A stretch of DNA of 37,054 bases, taken from Chloroflexota bacterium. Lineage in GTDB: Bacteria > Chloroflexota > Limnocylindria > Limnocylindrales > CSP1-4. Positions 7,118-14,341 of this stretch are shown piece by piece. Every line of letters starts with the position of its first letter. Positions within the stretch are counted from its first letter, which is position 1. The stretch spans positions 1 to 37,054 of the forward strand of contig JADGQI010000058.1 in assembly GCA_017881905.1 (NCBI GenBank), read 5' to 3'. The notes under the pieces are model-generated. The model did not search any database and was not told the origin of the DNA. It worked only from the letters and a program-made list of their open reading frames with translations. A program made the translations under genes and the position numbers.

Positions 7118-8655
7118 GATCCGTCGACCAGCGCCTCCGGCGTGACCACGACGGGGATGCTCGGTACGTCGCGCCCGGTCGATGACATGGCTCCCTCCAC
7201 GAGGTTGGCCAGGTCGACGTCCAGCGTCCAGGCTCCGGCGTCGGGCGGAGCGACCAGCGGCACCACCAGCTGGGCGCTGTGGCCCGGCGCGATCTCCGCG
7301 GGGACCTGCGCCGCCGGGACGACGTCGCCGAGCGCGGATCGCCAGGTGAGCACGAGATGCGTCTGCGTGGCCGGGACGACCGGCCGCGACCCTTCGGTCG
7401 GGACCACCGGAGTGCGCCAATCGACCGTCCCGACGTTCGCGACGGTCAGCTTCAACGAGAAGGCCTGGCCGGTGACGACGGCCGCCCGCTTGGGCGCTAC
7501 GAACGTGGCGGCGTATGGTGCGACGACCTCGACGGTCATCGTCTTGAAGGATCGGGCGATCGTCCGGTGGCCGACCTCCACGAGCCCGAGCGTCACCCGG
7601 TAGCGACCGGGGATGGTCGGGACCGGCAGGCTCGTCGAGAACCCGTGCCGCCCGGCGCGGTCGGGATCGGAGGTGGTGGCGGCCTCGACCGGTGACGCCG
7701 GGACGATCGCACCGGGCGAGCGGGCGGTGTCGAAGACCACGCGAGAACGGGCCGAGGCGGGTGCGGGCGGCGGCAGGATCGGCACCCAATGCGCGACGAC
7801 GCGGTGGGCGGCGGGCGTCGGGAAGCCGTCCGTGATCGCGAGGCCGATCTGGACGCGGATCGTCGAGCCGGCCACCGGGGTGCCGCTCACCCGCGGCCCG
7901 GTCAGTCGGTAGGCGTGGTCGGTCAGGGGTGCGGTCTGCGGCTGGTTCCGGGCCGGGGTCGCGGCGGCCATGACCTTGCCGTTCTCGATGGTCGCGAACC
8001 GATGCAACGCCTGCACGCTGATCCACTCGCCCGGGTAGTCGCCCTGCGCCAGGGGGTCCATCAGCCAGACACGACCGTGGACCCGGTCGTACGTCTGGAT
8101 GTAGACGGCGTGGCTGGTGTTGCGGCGGTTCGCGAACGCTCGACCCCAGCGGGTGTAGTGAGCCGGAAGGTCCCGGTACTCACCGATCAGGACGGCGCCG
8201 CCGCCGTGCTCGAGACGATCGAGCAGCTGCCACCAGGCCATCGTGTCGCCGTAGCCCGGGGAGAACGGGATATGGATCCCGGTCACAGCGGCGATCCCGC
8301 GCGACAGGTCGTACAGGCTCGAGCCGCCCTTCTTGTCGTGGGAGGCGCGGCGTAGGACGCTTTGGCTGACGCGCACCGCGCCGTGGGTCCACTTGTCGAG
8401 GAGCATCTCGCCGGCCGCCCAGACGCAGTTCTTCTTCATCTGCCAGACGCGCTGGGGGGTGTACTCCCCGGTGATGGCGCTGGCGCGCCAGGCGGCCTCG
8501 GCGGGTCGGGCGGGGATGACGCTCAGCAGGCCCGCGCAGATGGCGATGCCTACGAGGAGGCGTGCCAGCGGGCCCCGCAGCGATGCGCTCGGGCCGGGCG
8601 GCCGTGCGCGTTCGTCGCGGTCGTGTCGATCGAGTGACGCAGCATCCTGGGGCAC
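7114..8655 (-). CDS. Secreted C39-like papain-fold protein with C-terminal Ig-like domains
   Basis: The 513-residue product has a hydrophobic signal segment at about 30-46 ending in an AEAA-type cleavage site near residue 54, so it is probably exported. Residues 60-215 resemble the C39-like cysteine peptidase fold: Cys77 in KKNCVWAAGEMLL, His182 in SHAVYIQTYD and Asp200 in VWLMDP form a plausible triad. Residues 240-500 contain two or three beta-sandwich (Ig-like) stretches, including a segment around VANVGTVDWR that resembles extracellular adhesive or CARDB-type domains. The substrate is unknown and peptidase activity is inferred only from the motif order. The start is GTG 8655; CACGAT lies 6 nt upstream, so it may be leaderless. 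The n-region before the signal helix is long (about 29 residues), so a later start remains possible. Confidence 0.65.
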   Translation of the reverse strand: MPQDAASLDRHDRDERARPPGPSASLRGPLARLLVGIAICAGLLSVIPARPAEAAWRASAITGEYTPQRVWQMKKNCVWAAGEMLLDKWTHGAVRVSQSVLRRASHDKKGGSSLYDLSRGIAAVTGIHIPFSPGYGDTMAWWQLLDRLEHGGGAVLIGEYRDLPAHYTRWGRAFANRRNTSHAVYIQTYDRVHGRVWLMDPLAQGDYPGEWISVQALHRFATIENGKVMAAATPARNQPQTAPLTDHAYRLTGPRVSGTPVAGSTIRVQIGLAITDGFPTPAAHRVVAHWVPILPPPAPASARSRVVFDTARSPGAIVPASPVEAATTSDPDRAGRHGFSTSLPVPTIPGRYRVTLGLVEVGHRTIARSFKTMTVEVVAPYAATFVAPKRAAVVTGQAFSLKLTVANVGTVDWRTPVVPTEGSRPVVPATQTHLVLTWRSALGDVVPAAQVPAEIAPGHSAQLVVPLVAPPDAGAWTLDVDLANLVEGAMSSTGRDVPSIPVVVTPEALVDGS

Positions 8656-8752
8656 CGGCCGATCGTGTCAGGGGACGAACGGTCTGCCCATCGCCCGTCG
8701 GGTAGGTTCGGGACCGTACGTTCGGCCCATGCGGACCGGCCCGTCGAGCGGC

Positions 8753-8968
8753 TCAGCACGGGTGGTCGGCTGCGGTCGGCCGCTCCGTGCGGGTGCGTCC
8801 GCCGGCGACGTGGACGCCGACGCTGATGAGCTGACGGCCGAGCCAGGCCCTCGGTCCGGCGCGCTCCGCGCCCACCCGGCTTTCCCGGGCGAGCCGCTCG
8901 GCACGAGCCCGGTCGTGGTCCGCGGCGATCCGCCGGGTGACCACGAACAGGTCCAAGTCGGGCTGCAT
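8753..8968 (-). CDS. Small hypothetical protein (71 aa) downstream of the ArsR regulator
   Basis: ATG 8968 is preceded by AGGAGGG (on the minus strand) at good spacing and opens a 71-residue frame. The product starts MQPDLDLFVVTRRIAADHDRARAERLARES and has a charged, probably helical N-terminal half and a WLGRQLISVGVHVAG segment that could be a short amphipathic or membrane-associated helix. Earlier in-frame starts exist at ATG 9016 and at a GTG about 24 nt inside it. Both would add a Glu/Asp-rich N-terminus, and the GTG also has an AGGAGG before it. The gene lies about 100 bp downstream of the arsR stop on the same strand, separated by a large palindrome. Function unknown. Confidence 0.55.
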   Translation of the reverse strand: MQPDLDLFVVTRRIAADHDRARAERLARESRVGAERAGPRAWLGRQLISVGVHVAGGRTRTERPTAADHPC

Positions 8969-9015
8969 CGATGTCCCTCCTGTGCTACTCACTTCGTCCT
9001 CCTGTAAGTCATTCA

Positions 9016-9022
9016 TCTAACA
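9016..9022. promoter_or_regulatory. Single copy of the arsR operator half-site
   Basis: TCTAACA here repeats the half-site found three times in the arsR promoter. On the minus strand it reads TGTTAGAT, and its last two bases begin the upstream candidate ATG (9016) of the small ORF. It may mark a second regulator contact, though a single 7-mer can occur by chance. Confidence 0.3.
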
Positions 9023-9037
9023 CGTGGGCCGATGGAT

Positions 9038-9061
9038 GGCTGCGACCGATCGGTCGCAGCC
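9038..9061. terminator. Perfect 24-bp palindrome after the arsR stop
   Basis: Two 12-bp arms, GGCTGCGACCGA and TCGGTCGCAGCC, meet without a loop. The element lies 12 nt beyond the arsR stop and upstream of the small ORF. It could form a terminator or attenuator hairpin in the arsR transcript, or be a dimeric protein-binding site. No T-tract is present. Confidence 0.5.
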
Positions 9062-9073
9062 TGGGTCCGGCGG

Positions 9074-10186
9074 TCAGGCGAGCAGGTAGTCGATCAGACC
9101 GGTCCCGTTCGCCTCGATCGTGCCGCGCCGGAGGCTGTAATAGGACAGCCCGCCTTCCTCGGTCAGCGTCACCAGGCCGGCGGCGCGGAGGAGGGCGAGA
9201 TGATGCTTGATGGTCGGCTTGGAGAGGTCGAGCGCCGAGGCGATCTCGGTGAGGTAGTGGTCCCGACCCGCGAGCAGGCGAAGGATCCGGAGCCGGGTCT
9301 CGTCGCCCAGGGCGCGATGGAGTCGCACGACCGCCGCGGGCGGCGCCAACGGATCCCCGCCGTCGAGCGCCTCGTCGGCGATCGGATAGCCGAACATCCG
9401 CCAGTCGTCGCCGCCGAACACGAAGTTGTACGGACGGGCGAAGTACGACGGCGCCAGGATCACCCGGCGGACACCGGGCTCGGCGAGCCAGCGGATGCCG
9501 CCGGTCGTGGCCTCGATGAGGTCCGTCGGCGGGAGCGTGGCGATCGCCCGGGCACGGCCGTCGTGATCGTGCCGGATCATCGCCGCGATCCGCGGTTCGA
9601 TGGCCCGGTAGAGCGGCAGCCACTCCGTCAGGACCCGGCGCGCGGGCTCGATGATCGAATCTGGATCGCGATAGATCCGGGCGATCCGGGCCAGCTTCTC
9701 CTCGGTGTAGGAGTGACCGAGGATGGTGAGCAGCTCGCGGACCGCGGCATCGTCGCCGGCCATCGCCTGCTCGGTCAGGGCACGACGGTCCGGATCGCGC
9801 AGGTCGTGGGCGACGATCGTCCGGATGATCGTGGCGTCGTCCAGCCCGTGGATGAGCTCGACGAAATCGGCGGCGTCGCGCATCTCCGGTCGATCGACCG
9901 CGAGTCCCGCGAGAACGACACACAGCTCGGCCTCGACGTCGAGGTCGTCCCCGGTCTTCGCCCGGAGCTGCGCCTTCGACTCGGCCAGCCAGGTCCGATC
10001 CGCCGCGGGCAAGTCCTCGGTCGACCCGACGTCGTCCGACAGGCCGAACAGGAAGTCGTACAGCGTCCGGACGTCGAACTCGACGTCGTACGACGACGGA
10101 TCAGACCGTGAGAAGTCCCGGACGATCGCCCGGGAGGCTGGGACGGGCGCGTCGGCGGCGCGATTGCGGGTGGAACTGCGGACCAT
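9074..10186 (-). CDS. ArsR-family winged-helix regulator with long N-terminal sensor-like domain
   Basis: The 370-residue product is a transcription factor. Residues about 285-365 form an ArsR winged helix, with RLHRALGDETRLRILRLLAG, LTEIASALDLSKPTIKHHLALL as recognition helix and a YYSLR wing. The first 280 residues are not a metal-binding ArsR. They are a mostly helical domain (YDVEFDVRTLYDFLFGL, then an ALDDATIIRTIVAH-like region) of the DUF5937-like kind found fused to HTH domains. No Cys metal site is visible in the HTH, so the ligand is unknown. ATG 10186 is chosen because the reading upstream of it crosses the promoter and operator. It is 13 nt after AGGAG, rather far. The gene is divergent from the M16 peptidase pair and probably autoregulated. 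Confidence 0.8.
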   Translation of the reverse strand: MVRSSTRNRAADAPVPASRAIVRDFSRSDPSSYDVEFDVRTLYDFLFGLSDDVGSTEDLPAADRTWLAESKAQLRAKTGDDLDVEAELCVVLAGLAVDRPEMRDAADFVELIHGLDDATIIRTIVAHDLRDPDRRALTEQAMAGDDAAVRELLTILGHSYTEEKLARIARIYRDPDSIIEPARRVLTEWLPLYRAIEPRIAAMIRHDHDGRARAIATLPPTDLIEATTGGIRWLAEPGVRRVILAPSYFARPYNFVFGGDDWRMFGYPIADEALDGGDPLAPPAAVVRLHRALGDETRLRILRLLAGRDHYLTEIASALDLSKPTIKHHLALLRAAGLVTLTEEGGLSYYSLRRGTIEANGTGLIDYLLA

Positions 10187-10202
10187 CGGACTCGAGCGTC
10201 TC

Positions 10203-10230
10203 CTAACAGGTGTTAGACAACAATCTAACA
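10203..10230. promoter_or_regulatory. Palindromic operator overlapping the arsR promoter
   Basis: Three copies of TGTTAG in alternating orientation: CTAACA at 10203-10208, TGTTAGA at 10211-10217 and TCTAACA at 10224-10230. The last two form a perfect 7-bp inverted repeat with a 6-nt spacer; the first two form a 6-bp repeat with a 2-nt spacer. They cover the arsR -10 and likely start site. The AT-rich composition stands out in this G+C-rich DNA. Autoregulation is inferred. Confidence 0.65.
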
Positions 10231-10249
10231 TGGACCCCGCCGGTGTCAA
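10222..10249 (-). promoter_or_regulatory. sigma-70-type promoter of the arsR gene
   Basis: Read on the minus strand, TTGACA (10249-10244) is separated by 16 nt from TAGATT (10227-10222). It is the best -35/-10 pair in the window. The -10 lies inside the palindromic operator, so a bound dimer would block polymerase. Confidence 0.7.
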
Positions 10250-10279
10250 GACCCTTCGCACGTCATCGGTCGCGGCTGC

Positions 10280-10285
10280 TACGAT
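10280..10285 (+). promoter_or_regulatory. -10 hexamer for a leaderless M16 transcript
   Basis: TACGAT ends 7 nt before ATG 10293, and no Shine-Dalgarno sequence precedes that ATG. This is the spacing expected if transcription starts at the A of the start codon. Confidence 0.55.
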
Positions 10286-10292
10286 CGGCACG

Positions 10293-11669
10293 ATGTCGAT
10301 CCCGGTCGTCAGCTTCACCGACGAGCGTCTCGCCAACGGTCTCCGCCTGATCATCGCCGAGGATCACCTCGCCCCGGTGGTCGCGGTGAACGTGTGGTAT
10401 GGCGTCGGGTCGAAACATGAGGTCCCGGGAAAGACCGGCTTCGCCCACCTCTTCGAGCACGTGATGTTCCAGGGCAGCCGGCATGTCGGCAAGGCTGAGC
10501 ACATCGCGCTGGTCCAGGCGGCCGGCGGGACGATGAACGGAACGACCTGGCTCGATCGGACGAACTACTTCGAGACGATGCCGTCGCACCAGCTCGAGCT
10601 GGCGCTGTGGCTCGAGGCGGACCGGATGGGGACGCTCCTGGATGCGCTGTCCCAGGAGAACCTCGACAACCAGCGCGAGGTCGTCAAGAACGAGAAGCGC
10701 TGGTCGTACGATAACCGACCGTACGGCAGCTGGTCGGAGAAGCTCCAGGCGCATCTGTACCCGGCGGAGCACCCATACCACCACCCGACGATCGGGTCGA
10801 TGGAGGATCTCGACGCGGCCTCGGTCGAGGACGTGTCAGCCTTCTTCCGGACCTACTACGCGCCGAACAACGCCGTGATCTCGCTGGTCGGCGATGTCGA
10901 CCCGGCCGCCGCCCGAGCGTGGACGGAGCGGTACTTCGGGCGGATCCCAGCGAACCCGGACATCCCGCCGCTCGGGGATGTCAGCCTCCCGCCCATCCTG
11001 GGCGAGGAGCGGCGCGAGGTGGTCGAGGATCGGGTCCCGCTGCCCCGGATCTTCTTCGGATTCCGGGCGCCTCAGTTCGGGGACGAGCGTCTCGACGCGA
11101 TCGACGTGGCGACCCAGGTCCTGGCCGGCGGCAAGGGCAGCCGGCTCCATCGCCGCCTGGTCCGCGACGAGCGGATCGCTCAGGACGTGGTCGCGTTCAG
11201 CCTGGGCTTCGTCGCCGGCGCATCGATCTGGGCCGGCTGGGCGACGGTCCGCCCCGGCGTCCCGGTGGAGCGGGTCGAGGCCGTCTTCCTCGAGGAGCTC
11301 GATCGGCTCGTCCATGACCGGGTCACCGATGACGAGCTGGCCCGGGCCAAGGCGCTGATCGAGACCGAGGAGCTCGGGGCGCTCCAGCGGGTCGAGGAAC
11401 GGGCGGACCGACTGTCGATGTACGCCTGCCTGTTCGACGACCCGGACCTGATCAATCGGATGCTCGGACGGATGCTGGCGGTCACCCCGGCGGCGATCCA
11501 GGCCGCCGCGGGCGAGGTCTTCCGAGCGGATAACCGGGTGATCATGACCTACGTCCCGGCGCTCCCGCCCGTCGATGCGGTGCCGGCCGAGGAGACGCCC
11601 GGTCCGCTCGATGCCGAAGACGGGATCGATGGTGACGATGGAGCCGTCGACGAGGAGGCGGTCGCTTGA
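10293..11669 (+). CDS. M16 family zinc metallopeptidase, catalytic subunit
   Basis: The 458-residue product is an insulinase/pitrilysin-type peptidase of the two-subunit (MPP/PqqL-like) class. The inverted zinc motif HxxEH is intact at His52-Glu55-His56 (FAHLFEHVMF), and the third ligand is in NQREVVKNE (129-134). The C-terminal half contains the M16 C domain around VLAGGKGSRLHRRLVRDERIAQDV. These enzymes degrade or process peptides within a closed chamber formed with a partner. The partner is encoded immediately downstream with a 4-bp overlap. The tail is acidic (Asp/Glu-rich over the last 30 residues). ATG 10293 is preferred because homologs begin near 'FTDERLANGLRLI' and because a -10 hexamer lies just upstream. 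No signal peptide is visible. Confidence 0.93.
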   Translation: MSIPVVSFTDERLANGLRLIIAEDHLAPVVAVNVWYGVGSKHEVPGKTGFAHLFEHVMFQGSRHVGKAEHIALVQAAGGTMNGTTWLDRTNYFETMPSHQLELALWLEADRMGTLLDALSQENLDNQREVVKNEKRWSYDNRPYGSWSEKLQAHLYPAEHPYHHPTIGSMEDLDAASVEDVSAFFRTYYAPNNAVISLVGDVDPAAARAWTERYFGRIPANPDIPPLGDVSLPPILGEERREVVEDRVPLPRIFFGFRAPQFGDERLDAIDVATQVLAGGKGSRLHRRLVRDERIAQDVVAFSLGFVAGASIWAGWATVRPGVPVERVEAVFLEELDRLVHDRVTDDELARAKALIETEELGALQRVEERADRLSMYACLFDDPDLINRMLGRMLAVTPAAIQAAAGEVFRADNRVIMTYVPALPPVDAVPAEETPGPLDAEDGIDGDDGAVDEEAVA

Positions 11670-13063
11670 CGGACGCGGTCGACCCGATCGTCGAAGCGAC
11701 CCGGCCGACGCCGGGTCACCCTCGTCCATACCAGTTCCCGGCGTTCGAGCGGACACGCCTCGCCAACGGCCTGGAGGTCGTGACCGTCCATCTGCCGGGA
11801 CGACCCTTGATCAGCGCCCAGCTCCTGCTCCGGAACGGCGCCGCTGACGAGCCGTCCGCCGAGGGTGGCGCTACGGTGCTGTCGGCCCGGGCGCTGACCG
11901 AGGGGACGGAGCGCTACGACGCGATCGCGCTGGTCGAGGCGACCGAGCGACTCGGTGCGTCGCTCCACGCCGACGCCAGCTGGGATGCCTACTCGGTCGG
12001 GGTCGAGGTCCCCGCGTCCCGTCTGGGTCCCGCCCTCGAGCTGCTGGCCGAGGTGGTCGCCCATCCGACGTTCCCGGAAGCCGAGGTCGAACGGATCCGC
12101 GACGAACGCCTCAACGACATCCTGCAGGCGCAGGCCGATGCCCGACGCCGGGTGGAGGAGGCGTTCAACGCCACGATCTACCGGGATGATTCCCCGTACC
12201 ACCGACCGTCAGGCGGGACGCGCGAGACGGTCGTACCGCTCGATCGCGCTGGTCTCGCTCGCGCCTGGACGCGGGGCGTCGACCCTGCCCGGATGACCAT
12301 GATCGTCGCCGGCGACCTCGACGGGGTCGAACCGGTCCGGCTGGTCGAGCAGCTCATGGCCGATCGCGCGCGGGCCGATGGTGCGGTCACGCCTGGTCCG
12401 ATCAGCGCCGAGCCCTCGCCGGGCGGTCGGCGACTGCGGCTCGTCGACAAGCCCGGAGCACCCCAGACGGAGATCCGCGTCGGGCACGTCGGCGTGCCTC
12501 GCCGCATCCCCGACTTCCATGCCCTGTCGGTCCTCGGGGCTATCCTGGGCGGTCTGTTCAACTCCAGGCTCAACATGAAGCTGCGCGAGGAGAAGGGCTA
12601 TACCTACGGAGCTCACGCTGGGTGGGACCTGCGTCGTGCGGCCGGCCCGTTCGCCGCGCGGGCGGCCGTCAACACGGAGGTCACCGCCGCGGCGTTGGGC
12701 GATCTCCTCGCCGAGCTCGAGCGGATCCGTTCGGAACGGGTCACGGCGGCCGAGCTTCGGGCCGCCCGCGACTACCTCATCGGTGTCTTCCCGCTCCGGT
12801 TCGAGACTCCCGGACCGATCGTCCAGGCCCTGTCCGGGATGATCGTCCACGATCTGCCCGACGACGAGCTGGCGACGTATCGCGACCGGATCGACGCGGT
12901 GAGCGTGGATGACGTCCTGGCCGCGGCCCGAGCGCACATCGACGTCGAGGGGGCCGTCGCCGTCCTGGTCGGCGACGCGGCGATCATCGCCGCGAGCGTC
13001 GGGACCGTCGGGTTCGGTCCCGTGGACGTCATCCGCGACGACGAGGTCCCGACGGAGGGCTGA
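11666..13063 (+). CDS. M16 family peptidase-like protein, non-catalytic partner
   Basis: The 465-residue product has the M16 fold but lacks HxxEH. The equivalent region reads EGGATVLSARALTEGTERYDA (about residues 65-85). The C-terminal half retains the conserved LNMKLREEKGYTYGAHAGWDLRRAAGPF segment, whose Arg/Tyr pair helps bind substrate in heterodimeric M16 enzymes. It is therefore the expected inactive partner of the upstream peptidase. The start is TTG at 11666, which overlaps the upstream stop as TTGA and is preceded by GAGGAGG (11652-11658) at 7-nt spacing, a strong ribosome site that settles the choice. Stop TGA at 13061-13063. Membrane segments are absent. Confidence 0.92.
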   Translation: MTDAVDPIVEATRPTPGHPRPYQFPAFERTRLANGLEVVTVHLPGRPLISAQLLLRNGAADEPSAEGGATVLSARALTEGTERYDAIALVEATERLGASLHADASWDAYSVGVEVPASRLGPALELLAEVVAHPTFPEAEVERIRDERLNDILQAQADARRRVEEAFNATIYRDDSPYHRPSGGTRETVVPLDRAGLARAWTRGVDPARMTMIVAGDLDGVEPVRLVEQLMADRARADGAVTPGPISAEPSPGGRRLRLVDKPGAPQTEIRVGHVGVPRRIPDFHALSVLGAILGGLFNSRLNMKLREEKGYTYGAHAGWDLRRAAGPFAARAAVNTEVTAAALGDLLAELERIRSERVTAAELRAARDYLIGVFPLRFETPGPIVQALSGMIVHDLPDDELATYRDRIDAVSVDDVLAAARAHIDVEGAVAVLVGDAAIIAASVGTVGFGPVDVIRDDEVPTEG

Positions 13064-13106
13064 TCGCCCGATCGGGGGCTGTTCGCGGGACACACGCGAG
13101 GGTCGC

Positions 13107-13132
13107 TGAAACCTTCCTGCCCGGTCGTGTCT
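13107..13132 (+). promoter_or_regulatory. Candidate ECF-sigma promoter upstream of the 13190-15087 operon
   Basis: TGAAACC (13107-13113) followed by CGTGTCT (13126-13132) resembles ECF promoters, which have an AAC-containing -35 and a CGT/GTC-containing -10. It could be read by the sigma factor encoded downstream, giving autoregulation. Based on two short motifs only. Confidence 0.4.
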
Positions 13133-13189
13133 CGGGGGAGTTGAGCGGCACAGACCGCATGACTTGACCGAACGGAAGGGGCTGGATCC

Positions 13190-13612
13190 GTGGATGACAA
13201 GAAGTGGCTCAAGGCACTCGGTGCCGGTGGGGTGGCCGTCCTGATGATCTCCGGCGTCGCGCTCGGCGCGGACGCGATCATGCATACGCCGGGAGCCCCC
13301 GCGGCGCCGATGATCCTGGCCGCCGACGAGAACGTCGCCCCGACCGAGACCCCTGAGGCGACCGGCGCGGACCAGCTGACCGAGCCGACCGAGACCGCAG
13401 AGCCGACCGAGACCGCGGAACCGACCAAGGCTCCGGAGCACGCGACGAAGCCGACCGCGGCGAACCCGCCGAAGAAGACCGAGCATCCGAAGGCGACCGC
13501 GACCCGGACCAAGACCGGCCATGGCGGTGCGTCGAACGACGACAACGGCCAGGATGACAACGGCGGATCCGGTGCCAACGGTGGCTCCGACGACAGCGGC
13601 GGCGACGACTGA
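13190..13612 (+). CDS. Small membrane-anchored or exported Thr/Pro-rich protein
   Basis: GTG 13190 follows AAGGGG at suitable spacing. The 140-residue product starts MDDKKWLKALGAGGVAVLMI, a signal-anchor helix over about residues 8-28. After it comes a low-complexity stretch of TEPTETAEPTE repeats (about 50-85), a Lys/Thr-rich part and an Asn/Asp/Gly/Ser-rich tail ending DDSGGDD. No fold is expected. It is probably tethered outside the membrane. It lies first in a same-strand set with an ECF sigma factor and an anti-sigma-like protein whose own outer tail has the same composition, so it may be an envelope target or regulon member of that sigma factor (inference). Confidence 0.75.
   Translation: MDDKKWLKALGAGGVAVLMISGVALGADAIMHTPGAPAAPMILAADENVAPTETPEATGADQLTEPTETAEPTETAEPTKAPEHATKPTAANPPKKTEHPKATATRTKTGHGGASNDDNGQDDNGGSGANGGSDDSGGDD
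13382..13426 (+). repeat. 18-bp tandem repeat encoding EPTETA
   Basis: The unit GAGCCGACCGAGACCGCA occurs at 13382-13399, again with one change at 13400-13417, and half of a third copy follows. It encodes the EPTETA repeat of the exported protein and is a likely site of copy-number variation. Confidence 0.75.
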
Positions 13613-13619
13613 CCGACCG

Positions 13620-13649
13620 GCGGGTCCCTGACCTGACCATCGGACCCGC
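13620..13649 (+). terminator. Hairpin between the exported-protein gene and the sigma factor
   Basis: GCGGGTCC (13620-13627) pairs perfectly with GGACCCGC (13642-13649) around a 14-nt loop, 7 nt after the upstream stop. It could attenuate transcription so that the first gene is made in excess over sigma and anti-sigma. No T-tract. Confidence 0.4.
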
Positions 13650-13810
13650 GACGAAGGGTTGGACCTCATGCATCATCGGACCGGCACGGGTCGGTCGCAA
13701 GGTCGGACCTGGAACGCCACTGGCGAGGGACGATCACGAACCAGACAGCAGCCGAGGAACGCCTCGACCGACCGCCCGCGGATGACGATGTCCGGCGGGC
13801 GGTCGAAGCT

Positions 13811-14341
13811 GTGCTGGCCGGCGACAGCGAGGCGTTCCGGGTCCTCGTCGATCGGGAATCGGCATCGGTCGTGCGGACGTGCCACCGCGTCCTGGGCGAT
13901 CTCCACGAGGCCGAGGACGCTGCGCAGGAGGCCTTCGTGATCGCCTACCGCTCGCTTGCCGGATGGCGTGGCGAGGGTTCGTTCGGCGCGTGGCTCGGCC
14001 GGATCGCGGTCCGCAACGCGGTCCGACGGGCGAAGGCACGTCGCCCAGTCACGCGGATGGACCCGACCGATCCGGATCGCGGCCTGGGCTCGGCAGCGAG
14101 CGGTGGGGCGGATCCGGCGGTCGTCGCCCTGCGCGCGGAACACGCGGACGAGTTGCGGCGCGCCGTCGGCCGACTGGACGAGCCGTATCGCGAGACGGTC
14201 ATGCTCCGCTTCTACGGGCAGCTCTCGCTGGCCGAGATCGCGGCCGAGACCGAGCGACCGATCGGCACCGTCAAGACCCACCTGTTCCGCGGGCTGGCCC
14301 GGCTCCGGGCGGCGATGACCGCGGACGAGCAGCGACGATGA
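13811..14341 (+). CDS. ECF-type RNA polymerase sigma factor
   Basis: The 176 residues from GTG 13811 contain sigma region 2 (DSEAFRVLVDRESASVVRTCHRVLGDLHEAEDAAQEAFVIAYRSL) and region 4 (LDEPYRETVMLRFYGQLSLAEIAAETERPIGTVKTHLFRGLARLR), the two domains of an ECF sigma factor. The start is doubtful. Typical ECF sequence (…DDDVRRAVEAVLAGD) continues upstream in frame to about 13733, yet no ATG, GTG or TTG occurs there. A GAGGGA at 13725-13730 would serve a start at ACG 13736 or ATC 13733. GTG 13811 has no ribosome site. The 3' end overlaps the anti-sigma-like gene by ATGA, indicating a coupled pair. Confidence 0.88.
   Translation: MLAGDSEAFRVLVDRESASVVRTCHRVLGDLHEAEDAAQEAFVIAYRSLAGWRGEGSFGAWLGRIAVRNAVRRAKARRPVTRMDPTDPDRGLGSAASGGADPAVVALRAEHADELRRAVGRLDEPYRETVMLRFYGQLSLAEIAAETERPIGTVKTHLFRGLARLRAAMTADEQRR

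Noticed and set aside
13659-13940. 93-codon plus-strand frame overlapping the sigma factor start
   Set aside because: Out of frame with the sigma factor, no recognisable domain, and it overlaps sequence that is clearly sigma region 2 in another frame.
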